DNA of 45,753 nucleotides from Wenzhouxiangella sp. GTDB taxonomy: Bacteria > Pseudomonadota > Gammaproteobacteria > Xanthomonadales > Wenzhouxiangellaceae. Shown here piece by piece: positions 23,368-33,235 of this stretch. The first letter of the stretch is position 1; the number at the start of each line of letters is the position of its first letter. The position numbers and the translations under genes were made by a program. Location: the NCBI GenBank assembly GCA_007694055.1, contig RECK01000329.1, forward strand, positions 1-45,753, given 5' to 3'. Under the pieces are notes generated by a model that did not search any database, had not been told where the DNA came from, and saw nothing but the letters and a program-made list of their open reading frames with translations.

Positions 23368-24734
23368 GTCGCGCTCGCCCCGGCTTTCACGGTCGTCGCG
23401 GTCGGCGCCAGTGACCGGCCGAACGGGAAGTATTCAAAGCCCATGGCCTGCATCTCGTCTGGCTCGAACAGGTTGCGTCCGTCGAAAATCAACGGCGCCT
23501 TGAGGCTGCTGCGGATGTGTTCGAAATCCGGGCTGCGGAACTCGTTCCACTCGGTAACGATGACCAGGGCATCGGCCTGGTCCAGGCAGCCGGTTGCCGA
23601 GTCGGCAAAGAGGACGCCGTCGCGATCGGCGAGCAGCTGCTCGGCAACGTTCATGGCGGCTGGATCGTAGGCGGTAATGGTCGCCCCGGCGGCCAGCAAC
23701 TCATCGATCACGACCAGGCTGGAGGCCTCGCGCATGTCGTCGGTGCGCGGTTTGAATGCCAGTCCCCAGAGGGCGAAGTGGCGGCCATTCAGGTCCTCGC
23801 CCAGGCGGGCCCGGATCTTGGCGGCCAGTCGGCTCTTCTGGATCTGGTTGACTTCTTCCACGGCCTCAAGTACGCGCAGGCCACCCTGTGGGGTGGCGCG
23901 GGCGCTGTGGATCAGGGCCTTGACGTCCTTGGGAAAGCAGGATCCACCGTAGCCGCAGCCAGGGTAGAGGAAATCGAAGCCAATGCGCGGGTCCGAGCCG
24001 ATGCCCTGGCGAACATGCTCGATGTCGGCGCCCAGGTGCTCGGCCAGGTTGGCCAGTTCGTTCATGAAGCTGATGCGGGTGGCCAGCATGGCGTTGGCCG
24101 CATACTTGGTCAGCTCGGCCGAACGCGCGTCCATGGCAATGAGTCGGTCATGGTTGCGGTTGAAGGGCGCGTAAATGCGCCGCATGACATCCAGCGCGCG
24201 CTCGTCCTCGCTGCCGATGATGATGCGGTCTGGCTTCTGGAAATCATTAATGGCCGCACCTTCCTTGAGAAACTCCGGGTTGGAGACGACAGCGAAGGGC
24301 AGGTCCTCGCCGCGCTGGCGCAGCTCGTCGGCCACCGCCGCGCTGACCCGGTCGGCCGTGCCCACCGGTACCGTGGACTTGTCGACGATGACCTTGTAGT
24401 CGGTCATGTGGCGACCGATGTTGCGAGCTGCGGCAATGGCGTAGCGCAAGTCGGCCGAGCCGTCCTCGCCAGGCGGGGTGCCAACGGCAATGAACTGGAT
24501 CTGGCCATGGGCCGTGGCAGCGGCGACATCGGTGGTGAAGCGGATTCGGCCGGCGCGCCGATTCTCGGCAATCAGTTTGTCCAGCCCGGGCTCGTGGATG
24601 GGAATGCCGCCGTTTTCAAGAATGGCAATCTTGGCCGGATCGGTATCCAGACACAGCACATCGTTGCCAACCTGGGCCAGGCAGGCACCGGTGACCAGTC
24701 CAACGTAGCCGCTGCCGATGATGGTGATTCGCAT
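23364..24734 (-). CDS. ugd: UDP-glucose 6-dehydrogenase
   Basis: [40 protein letters not shown]. Confidence 0.93.
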   Translation of the reverse strand: MRITIIGSGYVGLVTGACLAQVGNDVLCLDTDPAKIAILENGGIPIHEPGLDKLIAENRRAGRIRFTTDVAAATAHGQIQFIAVGTPPGEDGSADLRYAIAAARNIGRHMTDYKVIVDKSTVPVGTADRVSAAVADELRQRGEDLPFAVVSNPEFLKEGAAINDFQKPDRIIIGSEDERALDVMRRIYAPFNRNHDRLIAMDARSAELTKYAANAMLATRISFMNELANLAEHLGADIEHVRQGIGSDPRIGFDFLYPGCGYGGSCFPKDVKALIHSARATPQGGLRVLEAVEEVNQIQKSRLAAKIRARLGEDLNGRHFALWGLAFKPRTDDMREASSLVVIDELLAAGATITAYDPAAMNVAEQLLADRDGVLFADSATGCLDQADALVIVTEWNEFRSPDFEHIRSSLKAPLIFDGRNLFEPDEMQAMGFEYFPFGRSLAPTATTVKAGASAT

Positions 24735-24806
24735 GTCTTGCCAGGTTCCTTATGTTCGAATTATTCGGTTCTGCCTCATGCCGATGACGTGAGAATGACG
24801 ATTGGC

Positions 24807-26183
24807 CTATTGGCCGTGGCGTTCGATCAACTCTCCGAGCAGCCCGGTCTTGTCGGCCAACAGCTGGGCGTTGGCCCGGGTCTCCACGTTCAGGCGAATG
24901 ACTGGCTCGGTGTTGGAGGCGCGCAGATTGAAGCGCCACTCGGCAAAGTCCACGCTGATGCCATCGGTCCGATCCACAACCGCTCCCGGCTCGTCGAATG
25001 CGGCCAGTACGGCCTCGATGACCTCACCGGTGTCGCGCACCGAGTAGTTGATTTCGCCGCTGCAGGGGTAGGCCCGGATGCGTTCGTTGACCAGTTCGGC
25101 CAGGCTGTGTCCGGTTTCGGATACGGCTTCGGCCAGCAGCAGCCAGGGAATCATGCCGCTGTCGCAGAAAGAGAAGTCGCGAAAGTAGTGATGGGCCGAC
25201 ATTTCGCCGCCGTAGAGCGCGTTTTCAGCGCGCATGCGCTCCTTGATGAAGGCATGCCCACTCTTGTTGATCAGCGGGACGCCGCCGGCGCGGGTCACCA
25301 TATCCAGGGTGTTCCAGGTCAGGCGCGGATCGAGCACGATGCGTTCGCCCGGGTGACGCTCGAGCAGGCGAGCAGCGAACAGGCCGACCAGGTAATAGCC
25401 CTCGATGAAACGTCCGTCTTCGTCAAAGAAAAAGCAGCGGTCGTAATCGCCGTCCCAGGCGATGCCGAAATCGGCCTTGTGTTCGCGAACGGCTGCCGCG
25501 GTTTCGGTCCGATTTTCGAGCAGCAGCGGGTTGGGCACACCATTCGGGAATTTTCCATCCGGTTCGTGGTGCAGCCGTACCACGTCCAGCGGCAGTCCCT
25601 GGGCGATCCCGTCGAAGGCCGGGCCGGCGCAACCGTTGCCGGCGTTGATCACCAGCTTCAATGGCTTGAGCGCGTCAATATCAATGAATGCCCGCATCCG
25701 GGCCATGTATTCGGTAGTGATGTCGTCTGGGCCCGCCTGGCCTGCGCGAGCGGCAGGTTCGGCGATTCCGCCTTCGACCAGGTGTTGCTCGATATCCTTC
25801 AATCCGGTGTCGGCGCTGATCGGAATGGCCTGCTCGCGCACCATTTTCATGCCGTTGTAGTCGGCCGGATTGTGACTGGCCGTGACCATGACGCCGCCAC
25901 CCATGCCCGGGCGGGAGGCCGCGTGGTAAACCATCTCGGTGCCACATAGACCGATATCGAGGGTGTCGACGCCGGCTTCGTTCAGTCCCTGGGCCAGGGC
26001 GGCGGCGATTCCGGGACTTGACAAGCGCATGTCCCGTCCGATAACCACCGGTCCGGCCGGCTGCATGACCGCGGCATAGGCCTGGCCGATGGCGTGGGCG
26101 CGGTCCTCGTTGAGCGAGTCAGGGACGCGTCCGCGCAGATCGTAGGCCTTGAACGGGCTGTTGGGCAGGGTTTTATCGTTCAT
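24807..26183 (-). CDS. Phosphomannomutase/phosphoglucomutase (AlgC/ManB-like)
   Basis: FKAYDLRGRVPDSLNE, VMVTASHNPADYNGMKMV, AWDGDYDRC, GGEMSAHHYFRD. Confidence 0.92.
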   Translation of the reverse strand: MNDKTLPNSPFKAYDLRGRVPDSLNEDRAHAIGQAYAAVMQPAGPVVIGRDMRLSSPGIAAALAQGLNEAGVDTLDIGLCGTEMVYHAASRPGMGGGVMVTASHNPADYNGMKMVREQAIPISADTGLKDIEQHLVEGGIAEPAARAGQAGPDDITTEYMARMRAFIDIDALKPLKLVINAGNGCAGPAFDGIAQGLPLDVVRLHHEPDGKFPNGVPNPLLLENRTETAAAVREHKADFGIAWDGDYDRCFFFDEDGRFIEGYYLVGLFAARLLERHPGERIVLDPRLTWNTLDMVTRAGGVPLINKSGHAFIKERMRAENALYGGEMSAHHYFRDFSFCDSGMIPWLLLAEAVSETGHSLAELVNERIRAYPCSGEINYSVRDTGEVIEAVLAAFDEPGAVVDRTDGISVDFAEWRFNLRASNTEPVIRLNVETRANAQLLADKTGLLGELIERHGQ

Positions 26184-26228
26184 GATCCGGTTCTTTGCAG
26201 GCGGTTTTCAGGAATCTTTCAGCGTTGA

Positions 26229-26756
26229 TCAGGCCCGGCGAATACTGGTATCGGGCAGTTCGACCCGGCGTTCGTGCTGCAGCAGCTGGAGCAGTACGAC
26301 AACGCGTTCCTGGCTGGTTCGGGCCTTGAACAGCGCACGGTAGCCACTCATGGGGCCATCAATGATGTCGACCAGGTCATCGGGCTGGAAATCGATCGCC
26401 CCGGCCAGGCTGATGACGCCGTCATCGCTGCAACGCCGGCGCAGGGACTCGATGACGTTATCCGGCACAACCGGGGTTTCGAGACCGAGACGAACCAGCC
26501 CGATGGCACCACGGGTAGAGCGAATCGGCGTCCAGTCCTGGCCCCTCTGGCACAGACGCACGAACAGGTAGCGCGGAAACATCGACTCCACGGCGACCCG
26601 TCGTTGTCCATTGCGGGTGCGGGCAACCCGGGTCTTGGGACGAAAGGTCTCGAAACCCTGGTAGAGCAGGTTCGATTCGGCGACGCTATCCTGGCGTGGT
26701 TTGCAGAAGACTGCATGCCAGTTGCGCCCCGATCCATTCAAATGCGGGTCAATCAT
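26229..26756 (-). CDS. rfaH: RfaH/NusG-family transcription elongation factor
   Basis: NWHAVFCKPRQDSVAESNLLYQGFETFRPKTRV...ESMFPRYLFVR, RfaH-like NGN domain. Confidence 0.85.
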   Translation of the reverse strand: MIDPHLNGSGRNWHAVFCKPRQDSVAESNLLYQGFETFRPKTRVARTRNGQRRVAVESMFPRYLFVRLCQRGQDWTPIRSTRGAIGLVRLGLETPVVPDNVIESLRRRCSDDGVISLAGAIDFQPDDLVDIIDGPMSGYRALFKARTSQERVVVLLQLLQHERRVELPDTSIRRA

Positions 26757-26831
26757 GTCCCCCCTGCCGAGCGTCGATGTTCACCGGTTGAACATTGTTG
26801 CCGCAAGCGACATCGATTGCAAGCGGGGAAT

Positions 26832-27857
26832 TCACCTGCGGCCTCGCAGCGCGCCCGGACTGATCCCGGTCCAGCGTCGGAAGGCGCGACCGAAATTGGC
26901 CGGGTCGCGGTAGCCCAGCAGCTCGGCAATGCGGCTGACTGGCATGTCGGTATGGTGCAGCCAGTCGCGCGCCAGGGTCTGACGTACTCGATCAACCAGG
27001 CCGCGGTAGCTGCTGTCTTCGGAATCGAGACGCCGGATCAGCGTGCGTTCTGACAGGCCCAGGCGCCTGGCCATGGCCGGCAAACCGGGGTTGCGGCCAT
27101 TCAGCGCCATCAGCTGCTGGTGAACGCGGGCCGCGGTTGGCCCGTTGTCGTTGTCGCGGTTCAGCAGTTCCTCGCAGCGGCGCAAGGCGCTGGCGTGCAG
27201 ACCGGGTTCGGCAAGCAGGCAGGGCTGGTCCAGCAGCTCGACTGGCAGCGATAGCTGGTAGTGGTGGCCTTGGAACCGCACATTGCCCGGCAGCGCCTGG
27301 CGCAGCTGATTGGCCCACGGCCGGTAACGATCCGGGAGATCGGTTTGCAGGCGGCGCCGGTGACGACCGGCCAGTTCGGCAACCAGGCCGGCCAGGGCAA
27401 TCAGGTTGATTTCCATCAACAAGTCGCCGGGGGCGGGCAGGGCCAGGGTTGGCAGCACCCGGATCCGCAGCGCACCGGCACAATCGATGGATGATTCGGC
27501 AGTTTTGGCCTGAAGCACCGTCCAGGGCGAGCGCAGGGTTTCAAAGCGGATCAGGCAGTCGAGAGCCGAACCGAGATCCGGGGCCGTCACCATGGCAACG
27601 CCAAGCGGGCCATGATGGGCCGCCTCCAGGCGCAGGGTAGGGCCAATATGCCAGCCAGGGGGGCTGATTTCGTCGATCAGGGCCAGCGTCTGGAGCAGGC
27701 GATCCAGGGAGATTCTCGCCTGCTCGCCGCTCAGCGTCGAGACATCGATCGGGGCCTGGCTGAGAATGCTTTCAAGCCGGGCGTTGTCAAGTTCAGGCGC
27801 GTCCAGGTAGCTGGCCAGGTAAGTGGCCGGGACCAGGATGTCGGAAAGTTTCTGCAT
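26832..27857 (-). CDS. AraC family transcriptional regulator
   Basis: C-terminal HTH: LPAMARRLGLSERTLIRRLDSEDSSYRGLVDRVRQTLARDWLHHTDMPVSRIAELLGYRDPANFGRAFRRWTGISP. Confidence 0.92.
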   Translation of the reverse strand: MQKLSDILVPATYLASYLDAPELDNARLESILSQAPIDVSTLSGEQARISLDRLLQTLALIDEISPPGWHIGPTLRLEAAHHGPLGVAMVTAPDLGSALDCLIRFETLRSPWTVLQAKTAESSIDCAGALRIRVLPTLALPAPGDLLMEINLIALAGLVAELAGRHRRRLQTDLPDRYRPWANQLRQALPGNVRFQGHHYQLSLPVELLDQPCLLAEPGLHASALRRCEELLNRDNDNGPTAARVHQQLMALNGRNPGLPAMARRLGLSERTLIRRLDSEDSSYRGLVDRVRQTLARDWLHHTDMPVSRIAELLGYRDPANFGRAFRRWTGISPGALRGRR

Positions 27858-27987
27858 TTGGCATCAAATGACCAGTGATTGTCATTTTTTACACTTTCCT
27901 GTCGGTTCGCGCAAGGCCAGAATGACCGTGGCCCAAAGCGCGGTGTGCGCCCGGAACCCGGTCAACTGACTTTCGACGAGGCAAGAT

Positions 27988-29130
27988 ATGAGCGATTCCG
28001 CCCTTGCAAGTGATCTTGGCGACTACGTGGACCGCAAACGATATGCCTGGCTGCTGTCGGTGCTCTACCCGCTGTTCCCGGTGTACGCCATCGGTCTGCA
28101 TGCCTGGAGCGGTAACGAGTGGCTGCTGCTGACGCCGGTGCTGCTGGCCTACGGCGGCGTTCCCCTGCTCGACTGGCTGCTGGGCGAGGATCAGAGCAAC
28201 CCGCCCGAAGATATCGTCCCGGCGCTGGAGGCTGATCCTTACTACCGGGTGCTGACCTGGCTGACCGTGCCCTTGCACGTAATTGCCCTGGTTGCGGCCG
28301 CCTGGTACGCGGCCAGTGCCGAGCTGAGCTGGGCGGGCTGGCTGGCCCTGGTCTATGTCACCGGGCTGGCTTCCGGCCTTGCCGTCAACACGGCCCACGA
28401 GATGGGTCACAAACGCGGATGGGTTGACCAGGTGCTGTCGCGGCTCGCCCTGGCCGTCCCGTTCTACGGGCACTTCACCACAGAGCACAATTTTGGCCAT
28501 CACAGCCAGGTGGCCACGCCCGAGGACTGTGCCAGTGCGCGCATGGGCGAGTCGATTTACCGCTTTGCCTTGCGCGAAATCCCGGGCGGCATGAAACGCG
28601 CCTGGCTTATCGAGCGCGAGCGCATGAGCCGGCGAAATCTGCCGGTATGGCACTGGCGCAATACCATCCTGCAATCACACGCCATGGCCCTGTTGCTGCA
28701 GGGCGGGCTGGTCCTGGCCCTGGGCTGGCCGGTGCTGATCTTCCTGGTCATTCATAACGTGCTCGCCTGGTTCCAGCTGACCAGTGCCAACTACGTTGAA
28801 CACTACGGCCTGCTCAGACGGCGCCTGTCCGACGGGCGCTACGAGCGTTGTCAGCCGCATCACTCCTGGAACAGTAACCACACTTTCTCCAACCTGCTGC
28901 TGTTTCACCTCGAGCGTCATTCCGACCACCATGCCAACCCCAATCGGCGCTACCAGTCGCTGCGGCACTTTGACGATGTGCCCAGGCTGCCCAGTGGCTA
29001 CTTCGGCATGTTTCTGCTGGCCTACGTGCCGCCGCTGTGGTTCCGGGTCATGGACCCGCGCCTGATGGCCTTGCCGCATGTCTCTGGCGACCTGAGCCGG
29101 GTCAATCGAGGCTTGCCGAGTGCGGTATAG
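27988..29130 (+). CDS. alkB: AlkB-type alkane 1-monooxygenase (integral membrane diiron)
   Basis: HEMGH, EHNFGHH, LERHSDHHA histidine boxes; NYVEHYGL; multiple TM. Confidence 0.9.
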   Translation: MSDSALASDLGDYVDRKRYAWLLSVLYPLFPVYAIGLHAWSGNEWLLLTPVLLAYGGVPLLDWLLGEDQSNPPEDIVPALEADPYYRVLTWLTVPLHVIALVAAAWYAASAELSWAGWLALVYVTGLASGLAVNTAHEMGHKRGWVDQVLSRLALAVPFYGHFTTEHNFGHHSQVATPEDCASARMGESIYRFALREIPGGMKRAWLIERERMSRRNLPVWHWRNTILQSHAMALLLQGGLVLALGWPVLIFLVIHNVLAWFQLTSANYVEHYGLLRRRLSDGRYERCQPHHSWNSNHTFSNLLLFHLERHSDHHANPNRRYQSLRHFDDVPRLPSGYFGMFLLAYVPPLWFRVMDPRLMALPHVSGDLSRVNRGLPSAV

Positions 29131-29159
29131 TCAGCGCTCCGCCATTATGGAGCGCGTTC

Positions 29160-29528
29160 ATGGGCGATTGGTTTTTCGACAGCATCAACCTGCTGGTCCA
29201 CCTGCTTGAAGCAGTCGGCATTCTGGTCATACTCGGTGGTTTCGTCTACGCCACCATCATTTACCTGTTGCACCTGGGACGCTGGACCACGCACCATCTG
29301 TATCTCGATTACCGCCGGCGCAGCGTCCGTGGTCTGATCCTGGGGCTGGAATTCCTGGTCGCCGCTGACATCATCAAGACCGTGGCGGTCGAGTACACCA
29401 TGGAAAGCGTCATCATGCTGGCCATCATCATCGTCATCCGCACCTTCCTGGTATTCGCCCTGCATCTTGAAATCGAGGGTCGCTTCCCTTGGGCTTACGA
29501 GGACAAGGACCTGAACGAGCAGGAATGA
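29160..29528 (+). CDS. DUF1622-like small membrane protein
   Basis: LEAVGILVILGGFVYATIIYLL...LEFLVAADIIKTVAVEYTMES; internal start of listed ORF. Confidence 0.75.
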   Translation: MGDWFFDSINLLVHLLEAVGILVILGGFVYATIIYLLHLGRWTTHHLYLDYRRRSVRGLILGLEFLVAADIIKTVAVEYTMESVIMLAIIIVIRTFLVFALHLEIEGRFPWAYEDKDLNEQE

Positions 29529-29607
29529 GACCTGGCCTTTATCCGCCCTTGCCGTGGCCCTGCGGCCTTGGTGATAAAATCCCGGCTTTAAACGCGCCGA
29601 GAATGAC

Positions 29608-30864
29608 ATGTTTGATCGCAGTGACCGGATTGCCGGCTTTGATGAAGCGCTCGCCCGCGCCATTGCCGCCGAAGAGCAGCGCCAGGAAGACCACATCGAG
29701 CTGATCGCCTCGGAAAACTATGCCAGCCCGCGGGTGATGGAAGCGCAGGGTTCGGTACTGACCAACAAGTACGCCGAAGGCTACCCGGGGCGACGCTACT
29801 ACGGTGGCTGCGAATACGTGGACAGGGCCGAGGAACTGGCCATTGCCCGTCTTTGTGAGCTGTTCGGCGCCAACTATGCCAACGTCCAGCCGCACTCGGG
29901 CTCGCAGGCCAACCAGGCCGTCTTTCTTGCCTTGCTGAAGCCGGGAGACACCATCCTGGGCATGGACCTTTCCGAGGGCGGTCACCTGACCCACGGCGCC
30001 AAGGTCAATTTCTCCGGCAAGATCTTCAATGCCGTGCATTACGGTCTCGATCACGCCACGGGTGAAATCGACTATGAGCGCATGGCCGAACTGGCCCGCG
30101 AGCATCAGCCCAAGCTGCTGATTGGCGGTTTTTCGGCATACTCCCGGGTGGTTGACTGGGCGCGCATGCGCGAGATTGCCGATTCGGTCGGGGCCTGGTT
30201 CATGGTCGACATGGCCCATGTTGCCGGTCTCATCGCCGCCGGTGTCTATCCCAGCCCGGTTCCCTACGCGCACGTCGTGACCTCGACCACGCACAAGACC
30301 CTGCGCGGCCCACGCGGCGGCATCATCCTGGCATCCGGCCAGGACGAGGCGCTGACCAAGAAATTCAACTCGCTGGTCTTCCCTGGCTGCCAGGGCGGGC
30401 CCCTGATGCATGTCATCGCGGCCAAGGCCGTGGCCTTCCTCGAGGCCCTGCAGCCGGAGTTCAAGGCCTATCAGCAGCTGGTGGTCGACAACGCCCGGGC
30501 CATGGCCGCAACCGTGGTCGAGCGCGGCTACAAGGTGGTTTCCGGCGGTACTGACAATCACCTGTTCCTGATCGATCTGATTGACAAGGACATCACCGGC
30601 AAGGACGCCGAGGAAGCGCTGGGTCGGGCCAACATCACGGCCAACAAGAACACGGTCCCGGGTGAACCGCGCTCGCCGTTCGTGACCTCCGGCCTGCGCA
30701 TCGGCACCCCGGCCGTTACCACGCGCGGATTTCTCCCCGATGACTGCCAGCAGCTGGCCGGCCTGATCTGTGACGTACTGGATGATCTGGGTAATCAGTC
30801 GGTCGAGGAAAAAACCAGGGCGGCAGCGCTGGAACTTTGCCGGCGGTACCCGGTTTATGGATAG
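29608..30864 (+). CDS. glyA: Serine hydroxymethyltransferase
   Basis: [54 protein letters not shown]. Confidence 0.98.
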   Translation: MFDRSDRIAGFDEALARAIAAEEQRQEDHIELIASENYASPRVMEAQGSVLTNKYAEGYPGRRYYGGCEYVDRAEELAIARLCELFGANYANVQPHSGSQANQAVFLALLKPGDTILGMDLSEGGHLTHGAKVNFSGKIFNAVHYGLDHATGEIDYERMAELAREHQPKLLIGGFSAYSRVVDWARMREIADSVGAWFMVDMAHVAGLIAAGVYPSPVPYAHVVTSTTHKTLRGPRGGIILASGQDEALTKKFNSLVFPGCQGGPLMHVIAAKAVAFLEALQPEFKAYQQLVVDNARAMAATVVERGYKVVSGGTDNHLFLIDLIDKDITGKDAEEALGRANITANKNTVPGEPRSPFVTSGLRIGTPAVTTRGFLPDDCQQLAGLICDVLDDLGNQSVEEKTRAAALELCRRYPVYG

Positions 30865-30866
30865 GG

Positions 30867-30985
30867 AAGGTTCAAGGTTCAAGGTTTCAGGTTTCAGGAC
30901 AACCGGTTTTGCTTGCGCCGCGCTTGGCCGCTGCCCCGAGTCTTGTCCTTCCACCTTTTACCTTTTACCTTTCACCTTGCACCCG
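30867..30985. repeat. Inverted arrays of degenerate 7-bp repeats (AAGGTNN)n around a ~42-nt core
   Basis: Left AAGGTTC AAGGTTC AAGGTTT CAGGTTT CAGGACA; right TGTCCTT CCACCTT TTACCTT TTACCTT TCACCTT. Confidence 0.85.
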
Positions 30986-30995
30986 ACCTTCTAGC

Positions 30996-31505
30996 ATGTG
31001 GTGCCCCTTCTGCAACCACACCGATACCCGGGTGGTCGACTCGCGCCTGACCTCGGACGGGTTTCAGATCCGGCGTCGGCGCGAGTGTGCCGAGTGCGGG
31101 GCGCGTTTCAATACCTATGAGACCCCGGCGCTGAAGGCGCCCAACGTGATCAAGTCGGATGGCTCGCGGGAGGCCTTCAACGAGGACAAGCTCAGGCGCG
31201 GCATGACCAAGGCGCTGGAAAAAAGGCCGGTGGAAACCCAGGAGGTCGAGCGTGCGATTCGCAAGCTGGTGCGCCAGGTGCGCACGCTGGAAGAGCCGGA
31301 GATCTCCAGCCAGCAGATCGGAGACTGGGTGGCCGGTGAACTGTCGCGACTGGACAAGGTGGCCTATGTGCGTTTTGCCTCGGTTTATCGCCGCTTCGAG
31401 GACGTGCAGGCATTCCGCGACGAAATCGAGCGCCTGGAAAGGATCAACCCGGGCAGCATTGACCGGCGTCAGATTTCCCTGCTGGAAGATGACGGTGACG
31501 ATTGA
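30996..31505 (+). CDS. nrdR: Transcriptional repressor NrdR
   Basis: MWCPFCNHTDTRVVDSRLTSDGFQIRRRRECAECGARFNTYE; ATP-cone; start corrected from listed ORF. Confidence 0.97.
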   Translation: MWCPFCNHTDTRVVDSRLTSDGFQIRRRRECAECGARFNTYETPALKAPNVIKSDGSREAFNEDKLRRGMTKALEKRPVETQEVERAIRKLVRQVRTLEEPEISSQQIGDWVAGELSRLDKVAYVRFASVYRRFEDVQAFRDEIERLERINPGSIDRRQISLLEDDGDD

Positions 31506-31532
31506 CGCCGTGGCGCAGGTCCTCGAGTTCGC

Positions 31533-32615
31533 ATGAGTTTCAGCGCTGACGATCATCGCGTCATGGCCGAGGCCCTGCATCTGGCCGAGCGCGGGCGGCT
31601 GACCGCCGACCCCAACCCGGCCGTGGGCTGCGTGATCGTGCGCGATGGCAGCATTGTCGGGCGCGGCTGGCACCGTGCTGCTGGCGAGCCGCATGCTGAA
31701 GTCCTGGCCCTGCGTGAGGCCGGTGTTCGCGCCCGTGGCGCGCGGGTCTTCGTTACCCTTGAACCTTGCAGTCATCATGGTCGAACCCCGCCGTGCACCG
31801 ATGCCCTGATCGAAGCCGGGGTGAGCGAAGTCGTGGCGGCCATGGTGGATCCGTTTCCGGCCAACGCCGGGCATGGCCTGGAGCTGTTGATGCGCGCCGG
31901 TATTCGGGTCCGCTCCGGGCTCATGGAGGCAGCGGCACGGGCCCTGAACCCGGGATTTGTCAGTCGCTTTGAGCGCGGCCGCCCCTGGGTGCGGGTAAAG
32001 CTGGCGATCAGCCTGGACGGCCGGATTGCCGGTCCCGATGGCCGCTCGCAGTGGATAACCGGTCCGGCTGCGCGGGAAGATACCCAGCGCTGGCGCGCCC
32101 GGGCCTCGGCACTGCTGACCGGTATCGGTACGGTGCTGGCCGACGATCCGCAGCTGAACCTGCGCCTGCCGGGTATTGATCGTCAGCCCTTGCGAGTCGT
32201 CGCCGACTCGCGGGCCCGGCTGCCACAATGTGCCCGGATGCTGAACCTGCCGGGCCCGGTTCTGGTCGCCAGTACACGACCGGCGCCGTGGTCACGCGAG
32301 GGCCTGGCCTGGTGGCAGGGTCCGGCCAACCCGGCCGGACGCCTGGACCTGGAGGCGCTGCTGGCCATGCTGGTCACGCGCGAGGTCAACGAGGTGCATG
32401 TCGAGGCCGGCGCCATGCTTTCCGGTGCGCTGCTCGAGGCCGGACTGGTTGACGAGTTGCTGGTCTACCAGGCGCCCGTGCTGTTGGGCGACGGTCAGGC
32501 CATGCTGGCACTGCCGGGGATGGAAAAATTCGACCAGCGCCTCCATCTAGACCTGATTGACAGTCGTCGGCTCGGGCCGGACTGGCGATTCATTTATAGA
32601 CCCGACTGCCGCTGA
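31533..32615 (+). CDS. ribD: Bifunctional riboflavin deaminase/reductase RibD
   Basis: GEPHAEVLAL...TLEPCSHHGRTPPC; VKLAISLDGRIA. Confidence 0.96.
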   Translation: MSFSADDHRVMAEALHLAERGRLTADPNPAVGCVIVRDGSIVGRGWHRAAGEPHAEVLALREAGVRARGARVFVTLEPCSHHGRTPPCTDALIEAGVSEVVAAMVDPFPANAGHGLELLMRAGIRVRSGLMEAAARALNPGFVSRFERGRPWVRVKLAISLDGRIAGPDGRSQWITGPAAREDTQRWRARASALLTGIGTVLADDPQLNLRLPGIDRQPLRVVADSRARLPQCARMLNLPGPVLVASTRPAPWSREGLAWWQGPANPAGRLDLEALLAMLVTREVNEVHVEAGAMLSGALLEAGLVDELLVYQAPVLLGDGQAMLALPGMEKFDQRLHLDLIDSRRLGPDWRFIYRPDCR

Positions 32616-32635
32616 CGGCAGCAGAGGCCATCATC

Positions 32636-33235
32636 ATGTTCACAGGAATCATTCAGGCCATGGGCACCGTGGCCGGCATAAAACGCCAGCATGACGGTGC
32701 CCGCCTGCGCATCGACTGTCCGGAGCTTGAGCCCGATCGCTGGCAGGCCGGAGACAGCGTGGCCGTCGCAGGTTGCTGTCTGACCGCGCTGGACATGGAT
32801 GCGCGCGGTTTCAGCGCAGACCTTTCGGGCGAAACCCTGGCTCGCACCAGCCTGGGCCAGCTTGGCGAGAACAGCCGGGTCAATCTCGAACCGGCCCTGG
32901 CCGTGGGTGACCGCCTCGGCGGCCACCTGGTCACCGGTCATGTCGATGGGCTGGCCCGGCTGGTCATGCTCACGCAGCTGGGCGACAATTGGCGCTTGCG
33001 ATTCAGGGTTCCCGCCGCACTCGCACGCTTTGTTGCAGAGAAGGGTTCGGTCACCCTGGACGGGGTCAGCCTGACCGTGAACACGGTTGACGGTGACGAG
33101 TTCGAGGTCAACATCATCCCGCATACCCTGGCCGTTACGACCCTGGGCAAGCTTGAAGAGGGGCAGGCGGTCAATCTCGAGGTGGACCTGGTAGCGCGCT
33201 ACCTGGACCGGCTCCTCGCACAACGTGATAACTGA
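32636..33235 (+). CDS. ribE: Riboflavin synthase alpha subunit
   Basis: MFTGIIQAMGTV; duplicated lumazine-binding domains. Confidence 0.96.
   Translation: MFTGIIQAMGTVAGIKRQHDGARLRIDCPELEPDRWQAGDSVAVAGCCLTALDMDARGFSADLSGETLARTSLGQLGENSRVNLEPALAVGDRLGGHLVTGHVDGLARLVMLTQLGDNWRLRFRVPAALARFVAEKGSVTLDGVSLTVNTVDGDEFEVNIIPHTLAVTTLGKLEEGQAVNLEVDLVARYLDRLLAQRDN

Noticed and set aside
23517-25949. 810-aa plus-strand ORF antisense to ugd and the PMM/PGM gene
   Set aside because: Low-complexity, Gly/Ala/Asp/Val-rich translation complementary to two confidently identified genes; expected mirror ORF in high-GC DNA with no recognisable domain
29539-30954. 471-aa minus-strand ORF antisense to glyA
   Set aside because: Mirror ORF; glyA on the plus strand is unambiguous
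30972-32228. 418-aa minus-strand ORF antisense to nrdR/ribD
   Set aside because: Mirror ORF; plus-strand genes have clear motifs
31506-33235. Possible FMN riboswitch for the rib genes
   Set aside because: No FMN aptamer-like conserved segments seen upstream of ribD or ribB and intergenic gaps are too short
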